DNA of 64,000 nucleotides from Lasiodiplodia sp. COLG20 (GCA_009801085.1 VNWV01000040.1:1-64000), one strand, 5' to 3'. Positions 10,824-22,091 are shown, counted from the stretch's first letter. Program-made: numbers and translations. Notes: generated from the sequence alone by a model not told the origin.

Positions 10824-12582
10824 ATGCCCATTATGTTCCCGAACTTGTTCGTTTCGTTGCTGTTTTCCGTCGCAGTTGCTGTCTTGTACATGTTCAGGAA
10901 GGCATACCGCTCTCGCAAAATCATTGCCGATTTGCGTCGACAAGGAATGGTTCGTGTGCATACCCCGCCGTGCTGCCGACCTTTGACTAATGGCAAATCA
11001 CCAAGCCAATGCCTCCATTCAGCTGGGTTGCAGGCCACATGCTTGCTGCCAGCCCTTTTCTCGAGAAGCTGCCGCCCGACGCAGTCTTCAACTACAGCGT
11101 AGCCGAGCTGGCACGAGCACATCCCGAAGAGAAGATGTTCTATCTCGACTTTTGGCCCATCAACGATCCGTTCCTGATTGTTCTCGACCCTCAAGCCGCA
11201 ACTCAACTTATCAGAAGCCCCACAGCACCAAAACCGACATCTGTCACCGCGGCACTGGATTGTTTAACCGGTGGCCCCAATCTATTTACCATGCCCGACG
11301 ACCAATGGAAGTTTTGGCGTTCCATCTTCAACCCAGCTTTTAGCCCTATGCAGATGCTGGCGCAGGTACCTGCCCTGCTCTCGACTGCGGACATCTTTCG
11401 GGGCATCCTACGCGAAAGTGCAGAATCAGGCGGGGTGTTTTGCTTAGAGGAAGCTACCTTCAGATTGACGCTCGATATAATTGGTGTAGTGATACTGTAA
11501 GCTTCGCGACCAGTCTTCAGCATGCCAAAGCTAACCTGTCACCAAGAGGCACGAGCTTTGACTATCAAATTTCGGACAATGAGTTCCCCACCCGGCTTCG
11601 CTCTCTTGTCGAATGGACATCCTTTGGTGCCGAGGTGAACCCTTTTCGGCGTTGGAACCCTGTCCGGCCCTTGATGTGCTGGTACCAAGGAAGATACGTC
11701 GACAACTTCATACGTGAAGAACTGAAGAAGACCATGTCCGGGCGTAGGAGCGAGAAGACCAGCAAGCAAGAGTCGATCGCTTCAATCGCATTCGACAGAT
11801 ACCAGGACAAACTCGACTCGGCGCCATGCCCATCCACCGACTCGACATTCCTGGAGTACGGCGCGGCGCAAATGCGCCTCTTCCTCGTCGCCGGCCACGA
11901 CACGACGTCCAGCACTATGGCCTACGCCTTCCACCTCCTCCACACGCACCCGGCCGCGCTCGCCCGCCTCCGCGCCGAGCACGACCAAGTCTTCGGGCCC
12001 GACCCGGCCGCCGCCAGCACCCTCCTCGCCGCCAACCCCAGCCTCCTCAACCAGCTGCCCTTCACGGCCGCCGCCATCAAAGAAACGCTCCGCCTCTTCC
12101 CGCCGGGCTCCGGCATCCGCAAGGGCAGCCGCGACGTGGTGCTGACCAGCTCGACGACGCAGCGCCGCTTCCCGACCGAGCACTGCAGCGTGTGGGTGGT
12201 GCACAGCGCCATGCACCGCGACGCCGACGCGTGGCCGCGCCCGGACGAGTTCGTGCCGGAGCGCTGGCTGCCCCCCGCCGAGCCCGGCGGCGACGCCCTC
12301 CACCCGCGGGCCGCCGGCGGCGGCGCGTGGTGGCGGCCGTTCGAGACGGGGCCCCGCGCCTGCCTGGGCCAGACGCTGGCCATGGTGGAGCTGAAGCTGG
12401 CGCTGGTCGTGACGGCGCGCGAGTTCGATGTGCGTCCGGCGTACGACGAGTGGTACGAGCGCCATCCGAAGGCTGGGGTCAAAGACGTGCACGGGGAGCA
12501 GGCGTATCAGGTTGATGGCGGAGGCGGCGGTGCGCATGTGGCGTGCCAGTACCCGTGTCGGGTGAGCAAAAGGAAGCAGTAG
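10824..12582 (+). CDS. Cytochrome P450 (first of three)
   Basis: Three exons (10824-10949, 11006-11496, 11547-12582) close in frame to 550 residues. A hydrophobic N-terminal anchor (FVSLLFSVAVAVLYMF) points to the ER membrane and is followed by a proline-rich hinge (PMPPFSW). All P450 landmarks are visible: I-helix AGHDTTSS, K-helix KETLRLFP (ExxR), the PERW region, and the heme loop FETGPRACLGQ with its cysteine ligand. The C-terminal YERHPKAGVKDVHGEQAYQV resembles fungal CYP59/StcS-like enzymes, which hydroxylate or epoxidise secondary metabolites. Introns are 56 and 50 bp with TGACTAAT and GCTAAC branch sites. An earlier in-frame ATG at 10734 exists; 10824 puts the anchor at the N-terminus. 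Substrate is unknown. Confidence 0.85.
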
Positions 12583-12695
12583 TCATCGTGCGGCAATGAG
12601 AGCTCTCAATCTGGATTTTGATTTATATTTCGTGGGTGGAAACTGATGGATGAGGGAAGAAGAAAACAGTGAATGTTGCTGCCAAATTCGCACGC

Positions 12696-14067
12696 TCAAA
12701 CCTCGCTTATTCTGGCACGCATCTCGGATGTTCCCTCCGCCGAACTTTCGTTGTCCTTGTCTGTGACGTGGACTTCCTCCACGCCGCTTGTCCTTTCGAA
12801 CGAGTCGCCGCGCGTGCTTCCCGCAGAGCTGTCGGTCACCAGGGATCTGACCGAGTTGTATGCCCGCAGCGCAACACCCTTGCCGTAACCGCAAAAGGCG
12901 GGTAGGTTGAGCAGGCACCCCGAAGTAATGGCCGCGTTGATCTCGACGATGCTGCACGACCGTCAGCCTCGCTGGAAGCATAGTGGATGCGTTGTACTCA
13001 CGTGTACATGGAATTGTTTGCCTGCTCCCATAAAATGTCGTCGCTACCAAACGAATTCAAGAACAGCCCCAGCCTGGTGGTGCTAGCCGCGCATGCTCTG
13101 TCGCCCTCGCCGTTAGTCCCGCCTACAGTCGGCGCTGGGGATCACCTACACAAGACCCGTGAGGAAGATGACGACGATCAGCAGCTTTTGCTTCGTCTGG
13201 AACAGCAGCTTGAAGAAGGGCGGGATCGGTAGCAGTAGCACGTAGAAATCGGTGGCCACGGTGACGGCGGCATTCAGGATGATCAGGCTGTTGCTGATGG
13301 CCGTGCAGAAGTCGGTCCCGGGCGACTCCAACGACACGCACTTGTACTGCGCAGCGATCGCAGGCCCCAGCATCGACAGCCAGAAGGCGGTGAGGAAAAC
13401 AAGCATGTAGATGATCCAGCGGCCCATATTCGTGCTCCGCGGGAAGATGCGCAGGTAGAGCAGCAGCATCGACACCTTGGCCAGAAAGATGGTCGTGAGG
13501 TAGACGGGATTGTCCGCGTTGAGGAGCTGCATGGTCAGCCGGTGCGGTGCCCCAGCGTCGGCTTCACTCTCACCTCCAGGTTCTTCTTTTCAACCAGCCA
13601 CGACACGGGAATGTCCCACATGTGCCGCCCGTAGCCGATTCTCGTCTCTACAATGCTGCCTTAGTTCTCCCTCCAAGATGAAAAAGCCTCGGCGAGTCTT
13701 ACGGTACATCATGACAACCGCATGGGTGACGGATCCCATCTGTAGACCGCATCAGATCATAACAATGTTGCGGGAACGGGTTGCGAACCGCAGCCACGAC
13801 GCAGGCGACTAAATGCCAAGAATCAGCCTTTGTTCGGTCGAGGGTATATCAGCGTCACTCACGATCATCCCACCAAAGCACCTTGGAGATGAAACCTTTA
13901 ACACTAAGACGAACTCCCACAAGGACGAGCATCGTGATGGTGAAGACCAGGTTGAGAATGAGCAGCCTGTGGTGGTAGCTGGGTGGGTCGATCAGGTCCG
14001 ACTGCACGCCTGCTGGCGGCTGCATCGCCGGTATCTGAGAAAGATCCGCTCCAGCGGGGATAGACAT
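12696..14067 (-). CDS. Rhodopsin-domain (SAT4/PTH11-type) integral membrane protein
   Basis: Seven exons (14067-13863, 13808-13789, 13739-13703, 13647-13574, 13526-13150, 13097-13002, 12951-12696) join in frame to 354 residues. The six introns are 45-54 bp long, and two exons are only 20 and 37 nt. Several membrane helices are clear: LLILNLVFTITMLVLVGV, the segment around YLTTIFLAKVSMLLLYLRIF, and WIIYMLVFLTAFWLSMLGPA. Hallmarks of the fungal rhodopsin/SAT4 family are present: KVLWWDD early, GYGRHMWDIP in the middle, then LRIFP, WEQANNSMYTIVEIN and AAITSGCLLNLPAF. The tail is polar. Such proteins are thought to be receptor- or transporter-like, but their role is not settled. It sits inside the P450 group, tail-to-tail with the first P450 and head-to-head with the second. 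Confidence 0.8.
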
Positions 14068-14218
14068 GTTGCAAGAGGTTGGAAAAGCTTGATGGGAGAG
14101 GAGTGAGTTTCGCCGAGCACTGGCTGCCTGAGAAAACACATACAAAACACAGGCGCGACTTAATAAGTAGATCGCACGAGGCAGCCCGTCTCTACACGCC
14201 GTGCCATATTTAGGACCC

Positions 14219-14226
14219 TATAAATA
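14219..14226. promoter_or_regulatory. TATA-like element between divergent genes
   Basis: TATAAATA is about 155 bases upstream of the membrane-protein start at 14067 and about 350 upstream of the second P450 start. Position suits the leftward gene better. At 14305-14315 the same interval holds CGG-N5-CCG, a spacing used by zinc-cluster regulators. Confidence 0.35.
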
Positions 14227-14576
14227 TTGTTGCTGCAAAATGTACACACAGAATGCAGATGGATTCAAATGCCTGCCATTGGACAAGGATAACGTTCTCA
14301 TCGGCGGAATTGCCGGAGGCGTCAAGCTTCTGCAGCGTGGCTTATCGCAGCCTTGCAGGGGTCCCAGCACTCTTATGCATCTGCCCCTGCACCGCAGCGT
14401 AAGCGCGCCATCTGCCTACCAAATTCCCAAACAGGACTTCAGCTCTTCCCACCCTTGCGTGGGCAATTCGAGTTCGCACAATGGGTCGTAGATATGCTGC
14501 TCAGCGGGGCCTTACGATAAAGAACACTAACATTCTGCTCATGAAGAACAGGGAGACTATTTTTCCGGAAATTGCA

Positions 14577-16312
14577 ATGTTAAACATGATCCAAATTACC
14601 CTCTACATCGGCTTCGTTGTCTTTCTTCTCTATTGGACTGCCGGCAGGAGGCTTGAAATAGCTCTGGGCTCCGACACTTACTTCAAAGACCATCTTTCCT
14701 CATATTGTCGCCTCGGCGCCGTAAAAAGCCGCCCACTCGTACGATTCCTCCATCGGAGAACGTTGTTCATTAGAAAGTGGCTGGACGGAATCCGTTACCT
14801 CGTCCGTGGAACACAACTGGTTCTTGACGCATACGTAAGGTTGTAAGCCAGTAATTGCCATACACACGCTGAACTCGAGTAGAAACCTGGTGTGGTCTTC
14901 TCTCTGGCCACCCCAGAGACCACGTACATACACGTCTCTTCGAGCACGCACATCAAAGAGTTGATCTCAGCGCCATGGGATGTTCTCTCTATGCATGCTT
15001 TGTCCAAAGAGGTACTGGCAAACTCCACAGCCGTGACAGACCTGAGCTAACTCATTCCGCCGTCAAGTTACTACAACCAAAATACACCATGGATGGACTG
15101 GTGGTTGAGGACGGTATGAGTGCCAATGGTACCATCCACCTGAGAGTCCTTGGTGTGAAGCTAAGAAACCACCTGAACGAGCTGCACTCTCAACTTCAGG
15201 CAATCGTATGCCAAAGCCTGTCGAGAGAGATTTCCAATGGCATTCAGAAGCAAGATGGCTGGGTGGAGCTTCCCGTCTTCCAACTCGCAAAGAAGGTAAT
15301 AGCTACTGCGAACAGCTCGGCCTTCTTTGGCGTTGACGTTGCGCGCGACGAGACGTTTGTGGAGGCCGCGTTGCAATATCCCGAGGAACTGTTCACATCT
15401 GCCGAGATCCTCCGACTCATTCCTAGATGGACGGTTCCCATGGTTGCTCCGATCCTGCGCTGGAAGAACAAGGCCTCTGAGCTAATGGTGGAGCGTCTAC
15501 GGCCGCTGATCGAGCAGCGGATGGAAGACTCCGCCAGGGATCCGCACGGGAGCCAGCACGTTGACTGCCTCGATTTCTTCGTCGAAGCCAGCAGGACCAA
15601 GAACCCATGGTCCGCGCAGAAAATCCTTCAAGTGATTCTTGGAGTCTGGTTCGCATCGGTCCACCAGCCGGCTCTGGCACTCGTCTATGCTCTCGATGAT
15701 CTCTGCAGGCACCCTAAATACATCGCCATGCTCAGGCAGGATCTCGAACGATTGGCAGACGGAGAGCCATCCTCTGCAATCGAGAAGATCCCGCTCCTGG
15801 ACAGCTTCCTCAAGGAATCAGCCCGCCTGCACCCCTCGGAAGCCATCTCGGTTCGCCGACAGGCCATAAAGCCCTTCACCTTCTCGGATGGGACGGCAAT
15901 CCATGCTGGCGAGGTTGCCTGTGTCCCTCTGAATGCAATCATGCGTGACACTCAGCGCTACCGGGATGGCCTCACTTTTGATGGCATGAGATTCGTGGAG
16001 CAGAGCAAAGTCAGCAAGGCCGGAGAGTTTTGCTCTTCCACTACCGACTACCCATTGTGGGGCCTTGGAAATCATACATGGTAAGTCCAATTGTTGGTTG
16101 TTTGTTAAATGCAAATGGCTGACGCCACCAGTCCCGGACGGTTCTACGCGGCCCGTATCTTGAAGATTGCTGTGACACAGATTGTACTGGAGTACGATAT
16201 CAAAATGCCTGATGGCCAGGAGGATTCGCGGTATTTTAATTGGCGTTGCTCCACCATTCCGCATGCAAGGACAACAATGCTTTTTCGAAGGAGGCAAGGC
16301 AAAGTTGCTTGA
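14577..16312 (+). CDS. Cytochrome P450, ent-kaurene-oxidase/GA14-synthase-like (second of three)
   Basis: Four exons (14577-14834, 14883-15011, 15068-16080, 16132-16312) close in frame to 526 residues. The N-terminus is a membrane anchor (MIQITLYIGFVVFLLYW). Domain order is normal: a substrate-recognition region with YTMDGL, the K-helix KESARLHP (ExxR), and the heme loop DYPLWGLGNHTCPGRF, whose Cys codon is split by the last intron. The W-G-x-G-x-x-x-C-PGR form of the heme loop is typical of fungal ent-kaurene oxidase-like and diterpene/indole-terpene P450s rather than the FxxGxRxC form. The I-helix reads LGVWFASVHQPALAL, without the common AGxxT signature, which is not rare in this group. 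Introns are 48, 56 and 51 bp. Upstream ATGs in frame begin at 14481; 14577 was preferred because it starts just before the anchor. Confidence 0.85.
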
Positions 16313-17064
16313 TTCATTGATGTTATTTACATTTTTTCGTTGTACACTCTTTTGATACCAAACAAACCAAAGCTTTTCGTTAGCCTACCACAGAACGTGA
16401 TGACTTCTCATCAATTGCACCTTCACATGGCACGTGTGCGCAAGGATATGTCTACCTGTCTACCTGAAATAGCCTCCGTCGTCGTGCGTGGGGGTGAATG
16501 TTGAGTATGCACGTAGACCATGAATCAGCATTCCAAAGCTTTCGTTGCCTGGAGCTCGCCATATACTACTAAAAATGGTGTGTCTCACCTGCAAGGCAGA
16601 AACAAAAACGACGCGCAGGCGCCGGGGGGTATATTGGTGGGGATGGTGAGTTTGAAGCGCGAACGCAAGTTCTCGGCCCCCACGCACAGTCCAGCCCCCA
16701 AGAGGCATGTAAGTGCAGCTGAGGCAGACAGTCGGTATTAGTGGGGTCTTTCTGCCTGGCGCATGCAGCACAAACACAAAAAGCTGGCTGGCTTAGGCGA
16801 AGATTGTAGATCCCGGATGTGGCGATTTTCTATTAATACGATAGGCCGAACAGCAATGCAGCAAAGAACCCTGACTTGACGTTACAATAGCCATGAACCG
16901 CAAATGCCCTCCCCAGATGCACGCGTGGGGCTACATGCTTGATCAGGCTATGGGACAAGGATCTCGGGTGGCAAGCTCGCAGTCCCCTCTACGAGGGACG
17001 TTTTGCTTTCTCTCCGCACCGGCGAAGACTGTGTCAGTGATTCCAGCACTACTACGAAAACACA
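16313..17064. other. Intergenic between second and third P450 genes
   Basis: About 750 bases that must hold the terminator of the second P450 and the promoter of the third. No open frame with a recognisable product and no clear TATA element was found. Confidence 0.4.
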
Positions 17065-18739
17065 ATGTACGCTTTTTTGGGCATTTCGATTTGCTACGCT
17101 GTGTGGCGGATCTGGAGATTCACCATCCAGCCCGCCTTGCACCCTGAGAGGGCGAAGGAGTTTCCATATTTGATCCCATGTACTGGCAACCCTCCTCGGT
17201 GCATGCCAACTCAATTCTGATGCTGTGGCAGTTGTCGGACACGCCTTCTCCTTCTTCGCTGACGGCAATGGCACGATATCGCGCGGGCGGTAAGGCTCCC
17301 AATTGGCCCAACACAGCGCGGGAACTGACGGTGACCGAAACCAAAGGCGCCACTTCAAGGACGACCGGGAGCCGTTCGCACTCACGGTCTTCGGGGCGAC
17401 CATCTACGTGGTCCTCACGGCCGGCGACGTGGCGACGGTGTTCAAGAGAACGGAGGCCCTGACGTTCGACCGCTACGTCAACGACATCATGGTGCAAATC
17501 GGGCTGACGCCGGAAGCCATCGCGAAGATGTGGCAGCACCAACCCTCGGGCGCCCGCAAAGGCCCTGCGGTGCCAAACCCAGGACGCAAGCCGCTGGTGC
17601 ACCTGTCCCAGGCCATCTTCAAGCACCAGCTGCACCCGGGCTCGCAGCTCGACGAGCTCCAGGATGTGCTGCTCGGGCGCATGCACGAGGTCATGAGCTG
17701 GGACGCCATGACGCTCTCGTCGCGCGTGGTGCTCAGCCAGCAGCAGCAGCCGGACGGCAGCCGGCGCGTGTCGCTGCTCGAGTGGATCAAGTTCACGATG
17801 CTGGAGGGGGCGACGCGCGCCTTCTTCGGCAGCGCGCTGCTGGACAAGGTCGACGCCGGGCTGCTCGACGACTTCGCCGCCTTCGACGACCAGAGCTGGA
17901 AGCTGGTGTACCGGCTGCCGCCGCCGTGGTCGACGGCCATGGGGCGGTCGCTGCGGCGCGTGCGGGCCAGCTTCACGCGCTACTTCGAGATGCCCGTCGA
18001 GCAGCGGCGCGACGCGTGCTGGATGGTGCGCGCGCTGGAGTCGGAGATGGCGGCGGCCGGCATCGCGCCGCCCGACATCGCGGCCAACCTGTTCCTGCTG
18101 TACTGGGTCATCAACGGCAACGCGTGGAAGCTCGCCTTCTGGGTCGTCGCGCACCTGGCGCACCGGCCGGCGCTGCTGCGGACGGTGCAGGGCGAGGTGC
18201 GGGCGGCGCTGGCGGCGGCAGCGTCGACGGCCGACCTCGCGGCGCGGCTCGAGGGCTGCTGCCCGGCGACGCTGGCCGTCTATCACGAGGCGCTGCGGCT
18301 GGCGGCGTCGTCGATGGGGGTGCGCGACGTCGTGGCGCCCGTTGTCCTGAGCGGCGGGCGGCAGCTGCGGGCCGGCGCGCGCCTGCTGATCCCCTTCCGC
18401 CAGATGCTGACCGACGCCACCGTCTGGGATGAGAAGAACGACGACGACGCAGCCTTGTTCGATGCCGAGCGCTTCCTGCGCAGTCCCGAGCTTGCCGACG
18501 CGAAGCGCAACCCCAGCTTCCGTCCGTTCGGCGGCGGGGCGACGCTGTGCCCCGGGCGCTTCCTGGCCAAGCGCGAGGTCCTGACGTGCGTCGCGCTGGC
18601 CGTGGGGCGCTTCGACCTGGCGCTGGCGGACCCGCTCGCGCCGTTTCCGCGCGTCGAGGGCCGGGTGCCCTGTCTGGGCGTCATGAAACCCATCGATGGC
18701 GACGACGTGACTCTTCTGGTTGTGCCCCGGTCCGAGTAG
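17065..18739 (+). CDS. Cytochrome P450, CYP7/CYP8-like (third of three)
   Basis: Three exons (17065-17179, 17232-17289, 17347-18739) close in frame to 521 residues. The short second exon encodes FVGHAFSFFADGNGTISRG, matching the 'P(W/L)IP..GH...FF' N-terminal pattern of this family, and the next exon continues HFKDDREPFALTVFG. The K-helix motif is HEALRLAA (ExxR) and the heme loop is FRPFGGGATLCPGRF, the G-rich form seen in CYP7 (sterol 7-alpha-hydroxylase), CYP8 and related fungal enzymes. The I-helix region reads LYWVINGNAWKLAFW, with asparagines where most P450s have an acid-Thr pair. That is seen in family members that isomerise as well as in sterol hydroxylases. A tempting 27-bp intron at 17290 was rejected as too short; the 57-bp intron to 17346 keeps the family pattern. 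GC content is very high. Confidence 0.82.
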
Positions 18740-19170
18740 GCAGCTGCATGCTACATGAATAGATATCCCTGCTCCCCGCTCGTGCATATGTATAACCTTG
18801 GCCCCCACTCGTGCCACCCGCAGGGCAACCTTCAGCCGCGCTTCTTCGAGACGCTGCCCATGTCCCCGCAGCTATCTCAATGTCAGCCCAGCGCCATGTC
18901 GAAATGCGTGGCCGTGTTATTTAGACGGCCAGCTGCCAGAGACGAGGCTGTCGCTGGCCAGGAGCCGACAGCTCGTTCTGCAACCCGGTCACCAATTTCC
19001 TCTATTGACCGCCATCGCCGCTTAAGATGTCGCATCAGAGATTCGGCCGGACTCACCAAGTTGAGCTGGTTCGACCATCCATCCCACCACGCCGCTGCCG
19101 ACACTCGCTTACTGTATACAGATCGATACAGTCAACACGTCCCGAACACTGTTCCCATACTCAGACACCA
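18740..19170. other. Intergenic, 3' side of third P450
   Basis: About 430 bases between the P450 stop and the possible membrane-protein start. Frames are open here (a 145-codon frame from 18755), but composition does not look coding and no family is recognised. It may be untranslated leader. Confidence 0.35.
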
Positions 19171-19203
19171 ATGCCGTGGCAGCAATCTGTGAGCGCTCCC
19201 TCC

Positions 19204-19254
<51 letters not shown>

Positions 19255-19806
19255 TCTTTTTCCCTAACCAGCAGAACAGCCGCCTGCATCATCGCCGCAA
19301 GCCTCGCGCTCTTCTACCTCCAGAAACATGCCCCCACGCCGCTGCTGCTGCTGCGCCGCCCGCGCCGCCAGACGCCACCGCCGTCGGCCCTGATGTACCT
19401 ATTCCTAACTCTCGACTTCGCCATCGAGTACCCGCTACTGCTCGCCTTCCACCCCTGCACGCTAGCGTACCCGCGCGACCCCTTCGGGCGGGCCGAGCTG
19501 CCGTCTCCGCTCGCGCTGGTGGGCCAGGTGTGCGTGTGCTGCGCCGTCGAGGCGGCGTGCTCGCTGGCGCTGGCGCCGTGGTGGAGCCGCAGCGACAAGT
19601 TCCCGGCGGGAGGAGGAGGAGATGATCCGGCGCTGCGTTGCACCGTCCTGTTCCTGCGGCCGCGCGCCGCCGTCCTGGTCGCCGCCGCCGTGCTGGGCAC
19701 GCCGGCCTCGTGCGTCACCCGCGTCACGGGCCGGCTGCACGGCGTCTCCATGGCTGTTTGGATCCTCGTGCAGCAGCACTTTGGTGCGGTTGGGGGGACC
19801 GGGTGA
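19171..19806 (+). CDS. Possible small multi-helix membrane protein
   Basis: The frame from the ATG at 19171 encodes 211 residues. After a Ser-Leu stretch coded by a (CT)n repeat come about four hydrophobic segments: TAACIIAASLALFYL, LMYLFLTLDFAIEYPLLLAF, LALVGQVCVCCAVEAACSLAL and AAVLVAAAVLGTPASCV. The CT tract ends in CCCTAACCAG, so it may be an intron instead of coding sequence, but no donor with the right phase was found near the 19171 start. The same frame extends back to an ATG at 19027. No family is recognised. It follows the third P450 in the same direction and could belong to the same gene group. Very high GC keeps several frames open here, so the call is weak. Confidence 0.35.
19212..19250. 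repeat. (CT)n microsatellite
   Basis: About 19 uninterrupted CT units, with shorter CT and CCCT blocks before them. The tract is either translated as Ser-Leu repeats or sits in an intron ending at the CCAG near 19270. Confidence 0.9.
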
Positions 19807-20064
19807 GGCTGCTTGAGGAGGAGGAGGAGTGGTGAGAGGTGGTCTTGTTGATGGATGTTTCGTTCATTCGTTTGGTTTTACATTGTGCCTTGGGCTGGTA
19901 TCGTTTTCTTGAAACAAATTGGAGAGGGATCAGATGGAGAGGAGGAGGAAAAAAAGAAGCGAACGGACATGGGTCATTTTAACACCTGAAAAGCCCAGAC
20001 ACATGTAGCCTAATCCCAATCGCCACAAGTAAACCTCAGCCAACGCCGTGATTTCAGAGCCACC

Positions 20065-21238
20065 CTAAGATCTTCTCGTCATTTCTCTCTTTCTTCGTGC
20101 TGCTTCGTCTTTGGGAAGGCCCTGGTGGACAGGGCGTTAGCTCGTTGTTTGCAGGTCAATGCAGGAGTGCCAACTCACCATGACTTCGAACAGTTTGGTC
20201 AACTTGTCGGCCCCCTCGGGGTCTGGAGAGGTCGACGAGGATGAAAATGAGCCCGCCCGTTCGGAAGATCCGAGGGGCGTCACGGGCGTGATCGGGCTGA
20301 CCAAGGAAGGCCTCCGCACGCTATCGCTCGACCCTGTGGAAGAGAAGATGGCGCTGCCGCCGTCGCTGGACGACGCCGCGGCCACGGACGCCGTGTCGTC
20401 GGCGGACTGGGAGCTGCTGCTCCGCGGAGTGCTGCGCAGGCTCCGGCGGCCCAGCGCGAACCGCCTGGTCGTCGTCGTCGGCGGCGTCGTGGACGGAGGA
20501 GCCTGGCCGGGCCGCCGGAAGTTGCGCTTGTACACCCACGAAGTGAAGAGCGAGTCCTCGAAGTCCAGCGGGATGTAGCGGATGTCATCGCCTGTCTCGG
20601 TGGCCGTCGTGGTCTGCGTCGCGCGGGAGCTGATGGAAGCCGTGTCACATATCGAGGGGACGATGCTGTACGCACTCGCGTCCGAGTCGTCGAAGACGCG
20701 CGCCTTGACCGTGAGCAGCCGCTCGCGCTCCGTCGGGCGTGGTCTGCGTGTGTGTTGCGCCAGTCAGTTTTTTTCTTCTCGCCAGGAGCAATTTCCGCAC
20801 GTACAATCTGATAACCTGCAGCAGGAGGGTCAGGGCGCCGACCTGGCCCCGGATGCGCGATTGGTGGTCTTTGAGAATGTCTTCCTTCCACACGACCTTG
20901 GTGCGCTGGAGTAGGCTGCTCTTCAGGGGTGACGCCAGCGCCTCGTCCAGGTCCTTCTGCAGCGCGGCGATGACCAGCTCGCCGGCGTGGAGCGAGCGCT
21001 GGATGCGGTCGACGATTTGCTCATTTTCGGGCACGTTGGCCAGCTCCGTCTCCACATAGACGCGCAGCTGGTCCCACGCCAGCTCGATGATGCTGCACTC
21101 CTCGACGAGCGACACGATGGACAGCTGCGCCGTCTTGAAGCGTTCGGCAGCCGTGTGCAGCGCGTGCACGATGGTGACGCACCGGAGGCCAAGGTTTGCG
21201 GCGGCGTTGACGATGCCAAGCACGGTGACGGGGTCCAT
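20065..21238 (-). CDS. Fungal N-terminal signalling-domain protein with Ser/Thr-rich tail
   Basis: Three exons (21238-20805, 20743-20179, 20121-20065) close in frame to 351 residues. The N-terminus (MDPVTVLGIVNAAANLGLRC) and the helical stretch after it match the 'fungal N-terminal domain' found at the start of many STAND/NACHT and ankyrin proteins; it is probably an oligomerising helical bundle. Here no NTPase or repeat domain follows. The middle (LLTVKARVFDDSDASAYS) leads into a long Ser/Thr/Pro-rich region, likely disordered and phosphorylated, and a short basic end (KDEAARRKREMTRRS). The last intron ends with GAGCTAACGCCC...CCAG. Function is unknown. Confidence 0.7.
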
Positions 21239-22091
21239 CGCCGCGCGGGAGCATTAAGCATGCTGCTGCAAATTGCGGAGATGGCGGGGTGTTGGTGCAC
21301 GGGAGGGAGGGGGCGCCATCCTACTGTCGTCTGCCCGCCTGCTAGCCGTTTGCTTCGCTTTGTCTGCGCCGCTGAAAGCACTCTGCATCCACGCGCGCGC
21401 GTGTGGGGCCCGGCTCCCATACCCTGGTGCTTTTAGAACTCTGCCGAACCACCGCGTAAGCCTTATCTCCGCCCGAAGCTTCTTCCGTGGGGCGGTGCAT
21501 TCCCAATTCTTTGCATCTCCGTGCACGGCGTCGTATCGAAGTGTGGGGTCCAACTTAATTTCTTAATAAAGCGCCTGGATCGTGATTTCTAGGCTCGGGT
21601 GGATCCCGGTGCTCGGTTCTGGTCTTTCCCCAACCATGATTCGTCGATTGTGAACCATCTCAGCTTTCGAGATGAAATCCTTATTGTTCCTGGTTCTTCT
21701 GGTGGAATTATATGCCAGTCTGGCAAGATGGGCAGATCTTCAAACGCAAAAGTACTTTCCTCATCAGAGTACTGCGAGATTCGGGGTTGTTAAGTCATGG
21801 CATGGAAGAATTTCTGAATAATGGAATTAGTACTGAATCAGTGGCGCTTGGTGCGTGTGACGGCTCCATGTATATAGTCTCTTTTCCTCTCTCAACAACT
21901 CCTTTGACTGACAACCCATGAGTTTGAACCCAGAAGTTATATGTATACGACTCGAGAGGTCTCTTGTTAGCAATCCACGTACAAGGGGACTTTTATTGCT
22001 AGTTCAGTGATTTCTTGTTCCTGATGTTCTACCATTGTTTCTTGTCAAAAAGAAAAAAGGGAAAAAAACGCCAACTCAAGTGAACGTTCTC
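21239..22091. other. Intergenic, no supported gene
   Basis: About 850 bases between two leftward genes. It should contain the promoter of the N-terminal-domain gene and the 3' end of the CorA-like gene. Short open frames only. Confidence 0.45.

Noticed and set aside
11782..12537. Minus-strand frame opposite the first P450
   Set aside because: Shadow frame; the sense strand carries all P450 motifs.
17290..17316. 27-bp intron in the third P450
   Set aside because: Too short for a fungal spliceosomal intron; a 57-bp intron ending at 17346 with a CTGAC branch site keeps the family motif.
9045..18739. Complete helvolic-acid or viridin-type gene cluster
   Set aside because: No oxidosqualene cyclase, acyltransferase or delta-1 dehydrogenase present; only a general sterol/terpenoid link is supportable.
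17120..18817. 565-codon minus-strand frame
   Set aside because: Shadow of the GC-rich third P450; composition is Arg/Gln/His-rich with no family.
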